From Escarpia spicata (Eukaryota; Annelida; Polychaeta; Sabellida; Siboglinidae): 64,000 nucleotides of DNA. Location: assembly GCA_963995525.1 (NCBI GenBank), contig OZ023205.1:50434681-50498680 (forward strand), given 5' to 3'. Positions 1-10,822 of this stretch are shown here, in pieces; positions within the stretch are counted from its first letter, which is position 1; each line of letters opens with the position of its first letter. The notes below the pieces were generated by a model, which had not been told where the DNA came from, did no database searches, and worked only from the letters and a program-made list of their open reading frames with translations. Position numbers and translations under genes: made by a program.

Positions 1-78
1 ACACTCACCGGTACCTACATACACAAACCACACCTTTCAACAACAGGTCGAGAGGTTGACTGGAAATAACAATAAATA

Positions 79-943
79 AAAATAAAATGTTAGTTCGGTG
101 ATTTTCTGAATACTTCCACCAATGGTACAGCACTACATGCGTCTAAACTTCAATCAGTCATAACGTTTTTTTTTGTCAAAATAAAACAGCGTTTGTTATA
201 AATTTATACACACATTCTGCAGTGTAGCTTAGAAACCATTCCAACATGTCGCAATTCTATTCTAGACTGGGTATTATTAGACTAACATGTTGACATTGTG
301 ACCAACTCTGATGATACATTATGAAGAATTAATATGCTCACTTGGAGGCAGGATAAGTGCTTTTCCTCTCAGGTGCCACGGTCCACTCCCGATACCTATG
401 TTCATGCGTGTCCATGGATAATTTTACTGATACCAACTAATTAACAAATTCACTTTCTTTTAAAACAAACACTTTACTCTCACAATTTGGTGAAGTTGGG
501 ACTACCATTTTTGACTTATAACAGTTAATTAAAATACAACATTTCATCAGAAATGTGACCACTGAAGCAAATGACAAACACGTTTCGATGTGTTTGGCAA
601 AGGGCACTGGCACACACTCGGTGGCCTCTGACTCGCAAGGGTAACATCACCACTGAAAGGGCTGCTTCATTTTGTGAGTGAAGACATCTCACTAAATATG
701 ACGTCTGAGACAACAGCAGAGATCTTACATTACCAATTGCAGCAGCACCCTTCATGTCTCACCTGAAGATGACACATGAATACAATACATTATCAATCAG
801 TCAAAATTCTCATTTACACAAATTTTCCTAGAAATCAGCCAAACATTCAGACATAGGAGAAGAGTATATGTCAAATACAAAACATACGTTGACACGATTG
901 AACAAAACAAACAGTTTCAGTGACACAGATCTGTGAGTGAGAA
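79..943. repeat. Near-identical 865-bp duplication, copy 1
   Basis: Matches 4106-4970 in the same orientation with fewer than about ten differences by eye (for example caatgg/caacgg, gaccaac/gaccgac). Similarity stops abruptly at both ends. Both copies keep the same 76-codon minus-strand reading frame (525-755 here), starting [12 protein letters not shown], with no recognisable domain. Confidence 0.9.
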
Positions 944-1554
944 TGTAACATATTCAGTTCTCTACAACATCAAAAACAATTTACTAACCAACCACTTCGA
1001 TTGACAATCTTCTCTGTTATACAAATTTCAATGTACATATGTTTATTTTTAATATAGAAAACCTTCATCAGGCAAACGAGGGCTAAACAAATAAAAAAAA
1101 ACTACCTTGTCCTCTTGGGACAGGTAACCTACCCACATATTTAATCAGCATTATATGGGATAATTAACTACAACACTTTTAATTCTACCTTTTACATCCA
1201 TCAATGGGGAAAGCAAAAACAAACTACACCATTAGACATAATTCAATACATCGATATTGGCGGGGAAACAATAGGACAGAGTACTGAGAGGAGGTGTCTT
1301 TATAAACCATGAGCATCTCTGTTATATATCCACAGGGACTGACGCATACAATAGACACTGGTCATACAGGGATAAAGTCATTTCTTGTCTGATGGAGCTG
1401 TCTGTTTGGAAATGTTCAGTCTTGTGTCACAATCCTGTAAAGTACAACACAAGTCTAACCCACACTAATGAGACTGAAATGTATTCCACCATCAGATAGA
1501 CTCAGCACGACTGAACGGAAGTCCATCGTCAGACAGTTTCAGTCTGACAATCAC
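944..1554. other. Non-coding stretch downstream of the KDM6A-like gene
   Basis: AT-rich sequence with no convincing exon, repeat or RNA gene on either strand. It leads into a minisatellite. Confidence 0.5.
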
Positions 1555-1995
1555 TGACACACTGGTGCCTGAAGTATGTCTGTAGCTGTAGCATGAAGAC
1601 TGTCTTGGCACTGAGCTAACTACCCTGTGACTCTGGCTGTGGTGCTGGTATCTGAAGTACCGGTATGTCTGTAGCTGTAGCATGAAGACTGTCTTGACAC
1701 TGAGCTAACTACCCTGTGTGTCTGGCTGTGGTACTGGTGTCTGAAGGACATATGTAGCTGTAACATGAAGACTGTCTAGACACTGAGGTAACTACCTTGT
1801 GTGGCTGGCTGTGAAGCTGGTGTCTGAAGTATGTCTGTAGCTGTACCATGAAGACTGACTTGACACTGAGCTAACTACCCTGTGTGTCTGGCTGTGGTGT
1901 TGGAGTCTGAAGTACGTCTGTAGCTGCAGCATGAAGACTGTCTTGACACTGAGTTAACTACCCTGTGTGTCTGGCTGTGGTGCTGGAGTCTGAAA
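1555..1995. repeat. Minisatellite, about 81-91 bp unit, five copies
   Basis: Each unit contains tgtagctgtagcatgaagac followed by a 'gagctaactaccctgtg' block. Copies recur near 1578, 1669, 1750, 1832 and 1917. It lies downstream of the KDM6A stop on the antisense strand. Confidence 0.85.
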
Positions 1996-2189
1996 ACAGT
2001 GATTATAATTATGTATTCTTTTGTAAATATTAGTTGTGTATAATTATTACATAAGGATGTATGTAAGCTGCTATGTGAGACGGCGTTCCCCAAAAATCAA
2101 CCACACAACGGGTCTGGTACGTATTCATGTATGACCATATGTATATATAAATTGAGCTAATATATGTATGTATGTTATTCTATCTAACT

Positions 2190-2395
2190 TGAGTGAGAGA
2201 GGGGGGGAGAGAGAGAGAGGGAGAGGGAGTGATGGAAGGAGGCAGGAAGGCAGAGATGGAGGGAGGGAGGGGGAGAAAGACTGAGGGAGGGATGGAGGGA
2301 GGGAAAGAGATGGAGGAAGGGAGGGAGAGAGAGAGTGAGCGAGAGAGAGAGCGAGCGAGAGAGGGGATGATGACAGAGTCAGCTGATAGAGAATA
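2190..2395. repeat. Purine-only GA/GGGA tract
   Basis: About 200 bases almost entirely G and A on the plus strand, in agag and ggga periodicities. It gives spurious Glu/Arg-rich frames. It lies just beyond the last KDM6A exon, within a possible 3' UTR or a further intron. Confidence 0.85.
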
Positions 2396-2426
2396 GGCCA
2401 CAGAGGAGGGAGACTTCAACACAAGC

Positions 2427-5400
2427 TCAAGAACAAGGAGAAATCCTCACCTCGGTGGCGGTTGTGGGGGCGGTACCAGTCATCATAGCGACAGTACCAG
2501 TCATCGTGGCAGCAGTACTGAGGTGAAAGTTGTCATAGACACTCTTTGGGTCGTCCATCTTGTACTGACTGAGAACAGCGAAGCCATCGAGGATGTTAAT
2601 GGCGTGTCTCGCACACTCCAGACATATAAAGGGATATTGTCTGTTTGTCGTTATTGTAAAATCATAATATGCAGTGTAGACTATATCTTTTGTAACAAAC
2701 TGGCTGCCCAAAGGTGCTCTAATTCACCTCACAGGAGGTGGTCACCTTTTTGTCATAAAGATGGTCGCATAAGTTCGCAAATATGGTCGCAACGTTCACA
2801 AAGATGGTCGCAACGTTCACAAAGATGGTCACATAAGTTCACAAAGATGGTCACACCAGTTCACAAAGATGGTCACACCAGTTCACAAAGATGATTACAC
2901 AAGTTCACAATGATGGTCGCACAAGGTCACAAAGATGGTCGCATATGTTCACAAATATAGTCACATAAGTTCACACAGATGGTCACGTCAGTTTGCAAAG
3001 ATGGTCGCATAAGTTCACAAAGATGGTTGCATAAGTTCACAAACATGGCCATATAAGTTCACAAAGATTTCGGATCACTCAAAACCTAAAGCCCCAACAC
3101 CATGTACTGGTGGTGGTTTGAACCAATACAAAAATTACACTTACGAGAACACCCTTTTATATATCAACAATGACATTTATTGTATATAAAATTTACATGA
3201 TGCATCATTTTGTGTGACACCAACCTCGCAGTTGCTGCAGTAGTACGCCGCCTCATTCTCTGCGTGTCCGTAGAACTTCACCTCCTTGCCTAGAGAGTGG
3301 GCGTAGTCGATGATGACGCGACTATGTCGGAGAGAGTGACACAGACATGTCTTGATGAGGTCGTAGAGTCTCGTGTCGGTGACGTGGCGTGCAAGGTTCC
3401 AGGACAGTTGCACCATGGGAACTAGCGACTTGCACAGCTGTAGCTTGCTGTATTCGTAGCGCTTGGCTGACAGCATGTACTGCTTGAAGGTCAACGGTCC
3501 CACGTTCCACGCGATGTTGTTGCACCAGCCCTGTCGACACACACACAAACCGACACTGTCATGTCACGTGTCAATGGAAGGCAGAAAGATTCGTCTCTCT
3601 ACATGTTTGACGTTCCACGGCAAAGTGGGTATTAAATTGCAACATTTTTATAGATATTATTGGCAGAATGAGTCGTCTTTCTACACAGTGTGTCACCAGC
3701 CATGACAAAGTGAGTATTAAGGCCAGACACGGCAGGTAGATAGGATTATTTTTTAATTTGTGCAAACAGATCAATTTTTTCTGCCCAATGCATGAAATGG
3801 GTCCTACTGAGTAAAATATATATTGATCTTTTTTCAGCCAGACCCCCGTTTCCATGGTAACAAAAAAAATGGCCGCCATTTTGAGCAAAAATTTGCAAAT
3901 TTGGAAAAGCTGCCACTTTTGATTGAATCCATATATAGGTATAATTCTTGCCAATCCATGTTCTCTACAGAGTCTATTGTGCAATGATCAGAGCATTTTT
4001 TGAAATGTTGTGTTGTTATTTTTTTGTGTGATAAAATACGAAAAAAAATCTTTTTTTTTGTAACAGATATGGCTATATCTTTCAAACTATTCATGATTTT
4101 AAAATTAAAATAAAATGTTAGTTCGGTGATTTTCTGAATACTTCCACCAACGGTACAGCACTACATGCGTCTAAACTTAAATCAGTCATAACGTTTTTTT
4201 CGTCAAAATAAAACAGCGTTTGTTATAAATTTATACACACATTCTGCAGTGTAGCTTAGAAACCATTCCAACATGTCGCAATTCTATTCTAGACTGGGTA
4301 TTATTAGACTAACATGTTGACATTGTGACCGACTCTGATGATACATTATGAAGAATTAATATGCTCACTTGGAGGCAGGATAAGTGCTTTTCCTCTCAGG
4401 TGCCACGGTCCACTCCCGATACCTATGTTCATGCGTGTCCATGGACCATTTTACTGATACCAACTAATTAACAAATTCACTTTCTTTTAAAACAAACACT
4501 TTACTCTCACAATTTGGTGAAGTTGGGACTACCATTTTTGACTTATAACGGTTAATTAAAATACAACATTTCATCAGAAATGTGACCACTGAAGCAAATG
4601 ACAAACACGTTTCGATGTGTTTGGCAAAGGGCACTGGCACACACTCGGTGGCCTCTGACTCGCAAGGGTAACATCACCACTGAAAGGGCTGCTTCATTTT
4701 GTGAGTGAAGACATCTCACTAAATATGACGTCTGAGACAACAGCAGAGATCTTACATTACCAATTGCAGCAGCACCCTTCATGTCTCACCTGAAGATGAC
4801 ACATGAATACAATACATTATCAATCAGTCAAAATTCTCATTTACACAAATTTTCCTAGAAATCAGCCAAACATTCAGACATAGGAGAAGAGTATATGTCA
4901 AATACAAAACATACGTTGACACGATTGAACAAAACAAACAGTTTCAGTGACACAGATCTGTGAGTGAGAATCTTGTTTTTTGTAACAGATATGGCTATAT
5001 CTTTCAAACTATTCATGATTTTAAAAAAGTGTCTGATCATTGCACACAGTAGAATATGCTGATTGCAACACTGAAAACTTTATTTACATAGCATAATTAT
5101 TCCAAGAGATATCCCGTTTCCAAATGCAGAAATTTGAAGAAAAATGTTTTTGAGAAAATGGCTGTCAAAGATTGCATAATGGATTTCATTACATGATATC
5201 GACATGCTTGATCCATGATTAAAACTCACTTAGAGGTATGTAATTGCCATAGAAGTTAACTTTATTGATAGTATGCATACAAAGGTATAATAATCTGGCA
5301 GAAAACCATTTTCAGTATTTTTTGTTAAAAAACACCATTTCACCTGGGGTGTCTGGCCTTAAGTTGAACAATTGTAAAATATAGTATTACACCTTTTTCT

Positions 5401-8400
5401 GGATTCAACAGATTATAAGCATTAAAATCACACCTCATTTGTTGAAATATCAGTACTTTTTATTCATTGGTAAAACTAAGCAAAGATTAAAATATTTTTT
5501 AAAAATTGGGATGTGTGGAAAAACCAATGCTCATACCATCATTTAGTATTGCATTACTTTAGCATTATTTGTCAAGGAAAATATCCCGGACATTGAAAGA
5601 AGAAATTATAAGGGAGACGTGTCTGCCCAAATCAAAACGTTGATGTGATTTAGACAGCTATTTTTGGCTCTCATGCGCGGCGTAGCAACCAGTTTGCTGT
5701 GGCACGTTAATCATCAACATATTTAAACTCAGATAATGAGAACCTATTTGACCTGACATGACAAAGTGGGTATTAAATTGCAAAATTGTTAAATAGTGTT
5801 TTGTAGGGGAATGACTGACAACATAATCTATACACCATAGAAAAGAAAGTAACTCTAAATAACTACGTGTGTGTTTTCTCGAAGTACACAGCCAATTGCT
5901 AAATAAGAGGCCTGGAAGCTAGGCAACCTAGAAACAGGGGAGTGGACGTTGTTGGCACCTCGGTGGGGATGCACTTACAAAGCTCCAAAGTTAGAGAAAC
6001 AATATAATTATTACATAAGCTGGCTGTGGTCACTTACAATGGCTTGAACCCAGTGGACGGTGCCGCCGTTGACCCACACAAGGTCACCGGGCTTCTGGAT
6101 GAACCGGTAGACGGGAACGTCATTCTCAAACAGGTTCTCCAGATTAGGCCACCAGGACCCGGTCAAATAGATGATACTATTCCTACAAACATAAGGACCC
6201 GGTCAAATAGTTGATGCCATTGCTACAAACACAACCAGCACCCGGTCAAATAGTTGATACCATTCTCACAAACACAACCAAGACACGGTCAAATAGTTGA
6301 TGGTATTCCTACAAACACAACCAGGACCCAGTCAAATAGTTGATACCATTCTCACAAACACAACCAAGACCCGGTCAAATAGTTGATGGCATTGCTACAA
6401 ACACAACCAGGACCCGGTCAAATAGTTGATGCCATTCCTACAAACACACACAGGACCTGGTCAAATAGTTCATGCCGTTCCTACAAACACAATCAGGACC
6501 CGGTCAAATAGTTTATGCCATTCCTACAAACACACACAGGACCCAGTCAAATAGTTCATGCCGTTCCTACAAACACAACCAGGACCCGGTCAAATAGTTG
6601 ATGACATTCCTACAAACATGAGGACCATGTCAAATAGTTGATGCCATTGCTACAAACACAACCAGGACCCGGTCAAATAGTTGATACCATTCTCACAAAC
6701 ACAACCAAAACACGGTCAAATAGTTGATGGCATTCCTACAAACACAACCAGGACCCGGTCAAATAGTTGATGCCATTCCTATAAACACAACCAGGACCCG
6801 CTCAAATAGTTCATGCCATTCCTACAAACACAACCAGGACCCAGTCAAATAGTTGATGCCATTCCTACAAACACAACCAGGACCCGCTCAAATTGTTCAT
6901 GCAATTCCTACAAACACAACCAGGACACGGTCAAATAGTTGATCACATTCCTAGAAACATGAGGATTAGGTCAAATAGTTGATGAAATTGTTACACAAAC
7001 ACGAGGACCTGGTCAAATAATTGGTGGCATTCCCACAAACACATCCAGAACACAGTCAAATAGTTTATGCCATTCTTACAAACATAGCCAGGAAACAGTC
7101 AAACAGTTGACGTAATTCCTACAAAAACAATCATGACCCTGTCAAATAGTCAATGTCATTCCTACAAACATCAGGACCATGTGAAATAGTTGATGCCATT
7201 GCTACAAACACAACCAGGACCTTGTCAAATAGTTGATGCCATTCCTACAAACACAGCCAGAACCCGGTCAAATAGTTGATGTCATTCCTACAAACATGAG
7301 GACTAGGTCAAATAGTTGATGCCATTCCTACAAACACAGCCAGGACACAGTCAAGTAGTTAATGTAATTCCTACAAAAACATTCAGGATCCGGTCAAATA
7401 GTCAACGTCATTCCTACTAACACAACCAGGACCCTCTCAAATAGTTGATGCCATTCCTACAAACACAGCCAGGACCCGGTCAAATAGTTGATGTCATTCC
7501 TACAAACACAAGCAGGACCCGGTCAAATAGTTGATGTCATTCCTACTAACACAACCAGGACCCTGTCAAATAGTTGATGCCATTCATACAAACACAGCCA
7601 GGACCCGGTCAAATAGTTGATGTCATTCCTACAAACACAAGCAGGACCCGGTCAAATAGTTGACGTCATTCCTACTAACACAAACAAAATGAAAGATTAC
7701 TTTGAGTAAACCACATAGATATTAAAAGTCCTATAAAATTATAAACAATGATTTACATACCGGTAGCTTTGATAATATCCTTCGCCAGTTAAACTTAGGG
7801 ATTTTTGTAACTGAATACAAACCTTAATTAAATGGTCCTGCTGATTCCCTGCAGTATGTTTTGAAATATAAGAAATTTATTTTAAAGATATCATACTGTA
7901 TGTGAACAGTTTTGAATATTCAACCCCAATTATTTGTTCACACAGTTGGTTTATGACACCCCAAATCCCCACTTATTGTTCACACAGTTGGTGTATGATG
8001 CCCCAAACCCCCACTTACTGTTCACACAGTTGGTGCATGACGCCCCAGTAGCTCTCTGGCACCCTGAACCATTCACAGTCTCCTGGCCCAATGTTGATGT
8101 TCACTGCGGCGTAATTCAAGTTCTCCTGGTGGCCTATCGAGGAAACATAATAACAAAATCTTGCTGATTTCTCAAATAACAAGGTTTCAAGCACTAAAAA
8201 AGGACTGCTCAAAGCGCTTTACACTTTACTTCCTGACAGATCTGTTCAATCGAACACCATCTCGACTTCTCTAGGAAGCATCCAGCCACACTGCAATTAA
8301 ATTAAATATCCACCACTGTCTAGAGCAAGGTACTCATTCATACAGCTGAGTGAACTGGAGCAATGTAGAGTGAACAAACTTGCCCTAGGTTTGACATTGC

Positions 8401-10822
8401 TGCACAGGAATCGAACCCGGGTTCTCTCGGTCGAGAGTCTGAAGCTCTAGCCACTGCACCACGGCACTCCACCCAAGTCCCACAAGCTCTAGCCACTGCA
8501 CCACGGCGCTCCACCCAAGTCCCACAAGCACTAGTCATTCGTTTCTGTCTAATGTGCATAATATAGATACACACATTTATCAAGGATTATGTATTTCATA
8601 TTTTGTTTTACTCAGTGGTTATTCCCCAGTATTGGAAGGTAAATCATTCAGACTGTATTAATTTATGCAAGTACTCAGTGGACACCTCTCCTTAATGAAA
8701 GATGTCTACACTGGACACACATGAAAATCTGGAACTAATTCATTCACAGCGTAAATCTTGGGCAGTCTGTTGCTTTTGCTTTGATTCTTGCATGTTGCAC
8801 ATCTGAGCCGAGGCCTGCGATGATACAGGCGCTATAGAAGTTTGTTATTATTATGATTATTATTATTCTTTCTTCATGTTAAAATAAAGCAGTCCAACAA
8901 ATTATAAAGGAAAACAAAAAATTGCCAAAACAGGTCATGCCCCCTAAACATACCCCTGCACCTGGGAGGAATGGGGCATTCAGGTGAAGATAATTACAAG
9001 GGAACTAACAATAATAAAATAAATGTTGATAGTGCCAATATCCCCCTGAAGGAATTTGAGCTCAGAGGTGCGACATACAAGAATCGTTAAACAAAATCAT
9101 TAACAGGGACAAGCAAGTGTCGTCATTAGAGCAAGGGACTGCCGAAGAATAGGGTGAAAATGCGATTTCAAATAAATAAGTCTTTAGTTTTGTTTACGAA
9201 AGTTGCTATAGTTTCAGCTATTTTAAAGTAATACGGGGTTGATTCTAGATTTTGGTGCAGCTACTGAAGAATGTTTGCCAATGTTAGTTTGGTTTTAGGA
9301 AGAAAATGTTGTGAAACAACGAGTGTCCTACCAGGAGTGCGGGACCCAGGCACCTTCATGTAGAGCTGCCCCGTGTTCATTCCAAGGATCTTGTAGCCAA
9401 TGTGACTCAGCATGTTACTGGCAGCTACAACCTGTAACGGTTACAGTGGCACATGTTACTGGCTGCTACAATATATAACAGTTACATTAGCACAGGTTAC
9501 TGGATGCTACAACCTGTAACTGTTACAGTGGCACAGGTTATTGGATGCTACAACCTGTAACGGTTACAGTGGCACATGTTACTAGATGCTACAACCTGTA
9601 ACGGTTACAGTGGCTCATGTTACTGGCTGCTACAACATATAAATGTTACATTAGCACAGGTTACTGGATGCTACAACCTATAACTGTTACATTAGCACAG
9701 GTTACTGGATGCTACAACCTGTATCAGTTACAGTAGCACAGGTTACTGGATGCGACAACCTGTAACGGTTAGAGTGGCACATGTTTCTGGCAGACACAAC
9801 CTGTAACGGTTACAGTGGCACATGTTACTGGCTGCTACAACCTGTAACGGTTACAGTGGCACAGTTTACTGGATGCTACAAATTGTAACAGTTACAGTGG
9901 CACAGGTTACTGGCTGCTATAACCTGTAACTGTTAGTGGCACATGTTACTGGCGGCTACAACCTGTAACGGTTACAGTGGCACATGTTACTTGCTGCTAC
10001 AACCTATAACTGTTACATTAGCACAGGTTACTGGATGCTACAACCTGTAACCATTACAGTGGCACAGGTTACTGGATGCTACAACCTGTAACGGTTACAG
10101 TGGCCCAGGTTACTGGCTGCTACAACCTGTAACGGTTACAGTGGCACATATTACTGGTGGCTACAACCTGTAACGGTTACAGTGGCACATGTTACTGGCG
10201 GCTACAACCTGTAATGGTTACAGTGGCACATGTTACTGGCTGCTACAATCTATAACTGTTACATTAGCACAGGTCACTGGATGCTACAACCTGTAACTGT
10301 TACAGTGGCACAGGTTATTGGATGCTACAACCTGTAACAGTTACAGTGGCACATGTTACTGGATGCTGCAACCTGTAACGGTTACAGTGGCACATGCTAC
10401 TGGCGGCTACAACCTGTAATGGTTACAGTGGCGCATGTTACTGGCTGCTACAACCTGTATCGGTTACAGTGGCACAGGTTACTTGATGTTACAACCTGTA
10501 ACGGTTACAGTGGCACATGTTACTGGATGCTACAACCCTGTAACAGTTACAGTGGCACATGTTACTGGCGGCTACAACATGTGTAGAAGGGAAGGAGAGA
10601 GGGATGGTTGGAGGGAGGGAGAGAGGGAGGGAGAGAGAGAGGGAGGAAGAGAGGGAGGAAGAGTGGGAGGAAGAGGGAGGGAGGGAGAGGGAATGAGGGA
10701 GACAATGGGAGACTTACTCGTGTGTAGGCGGGAAGTTTTCCCAACTCCTGGAGTTGTGCCTTCCATTTCTTCTCATTAGACAAATCAACGTTGGTGCCAA
10801 ACTTGATCATGCGGAATTTATT
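2427..10822 (-). CDS. KDM6A: KDM6A/UTX-like lysine demethylase, C-terminal JmjC half (six exons)
   Basis: Nuclear Fe(II)/2-oxoglutarate demethylase of H3K27me3/me2. Exons on the minus strand: 10822-10718, 9431-9332, 8133-8019, 6182-6038, 3530-3221, 2686-2427. Every junction is GT-AG and phases match, giving 344 residues plus stop. It aligns end to end with the C-terminus of human UTX ([48 protein letters not shown]). Iron ligands are present: H-x-E at residues 70/72 and His150. The zinc-binding CxxC pairs are present at 253/256 and 280/283, so catalysis looks intact. The last exon may instead splice at 2451 (GAG|GTGAGG). The first exon seen has a weak acceptor at 10823, or translation could begin at the ATG at 10810; I saw no upstream TPR exons. 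Four of its introns carry tandem repeats. Confidence 0.9.
2755..3075. repeat. Short minisatellite in the last KDM6A intron, about 22 bp unit
   Basis: About fifteen degenerate copies of a ttcacaaagatggtc core between the exons at 2686 and 3221. Unlike other arrays in this gene, the unit does not match the adjacent splice junction. Confidence 0.85.
3717..5362. mobile_element. piggyBac-like non-autonomous element with TTAA target duplication
   Basis: Inverted ends ggccagacac..aggt begin directly inside TTAA on both sides (3717-3720 and 5359-5362). The flanking host sequence (gacaaagtgagta before, gttgaacaattg after) matches an unoccupied paralogous site at about 5757-5790 and another near 3622-3650. 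No transposase frame is visible. The interior holds the second copy of the 865-bp duplication. Confidence 0.8.
4106..4970. repeat. Near-identical 865-bp duplication, copy 2, nested in the TTAA element
   Basis: Same orientation and sequence as 79-943. It is bracketed by a direct repeat of about 50 bp (4052-4104 and 4975-5025, core acagatatggctatatcttt), which suggests insertion with a long target duplication or a local tandem rearrangement. Confidence 0.85.
5363..6037. other. KDM6A intron without further features
   Basis: Contains the empty-site homologue of the TTAA element (about 5757-5790). Otherwise there is no gene or clear repeat up to the exon at 6038. Confidence 0.5.
6170..7690. repeat. 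Acceptor-spanning minisatellite, about 43-44 bp unit, roughly 34 copies
   Basis: Read on the minus strand, each unit has tttgtag followed by gaatggcatcaactatttga and ccgggtcct. This is the splice acceptor of the KDM6A exon at 6182-6038 plus its first ~35 coding bases (gaatagtatcatctatttga, ccgggtcct). The array abuts the real exon without a gap. Confidence 0.92.
7931..8045. repeat. Donor-spanning tandem triplication, about 50 bp unit
   Basis: The 3' end of the KDM6A exon at 8133-8019 and its donor (minus strand tgtgtgaaca|gtaagtgggg) are followed by two more degenerate copies of the same exon end plus donor-like sequence. Confidence 0.88.
8180..8545 (-). repeat. tRNA-derived SINE with duplicated head
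   Basis: On the minus strand there is a Pol III A-box-like tggtgcagtggctagagc and a B box ggttcgattcc (about 8404-8414), followed by a body with tccagttcactcagctgtat. The body is shared with the SINE at 28016-28230. A 39-bp piece of the head (ccactgcaccacgg..) is present twice (about 8451-8490 and 8490-8530). The tail holds a gtaaagcgctttgagca motif. A full tRNA fold was not seen. Confidence 0.8.
8560..8880 (+). repeat. SINE/LINE 3' tail remnant
   Basis: It ends in caggcgctatagaagtttgt followed by a (TTATTA)n-like tail, a form common to retroposon 3' ends in marine invertebrates. The 5' extent is uncertain. Confidence 0.4.
8881..9331. other. KDM6A intron, nothing recognised
   Basis: AT-rich intronic sequence between the SINE tail and the exon at 9332. 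No gene, RNA or clear repeat was seen. Confidence 0.5.
9415..10578. repeat. Acceptor-spanning minisatellite, about 42 bp unit, roughly 27 copies
   Basis: On the minus strand the unit is taaccgttacag followed by gttgtagcagccagtaacatg. The real acceptor of the exon at 9431 is ccgttacag|gttgtagctgccagtaac, so each repeat copies acceptor plus exon start (residues VVAASNM). The array begins within the exon itself and runs upstream almost to the next tract. Confidence 0.93.
10582..10698. repeat. GGGA/GAGA purine tract
   Basis: About 115 bases of G/A-rich simple repeat between the acceptor minisatellite and the exon at 10718-10822. Confidence 0.8.

Noticed and set aside
2180..2422. Ser/Pro-Leu and Arg/Glu-Gly frames
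   Set aside because: Translations of a purine/pyrimidine simple tract; the same holds near 10560-10780.
6183..7690. CRISPR array
   Set aside because: The repeats are contiguous without unique spacers, the genome is eukaryotic, and the unit matches an adjacent splice junction.
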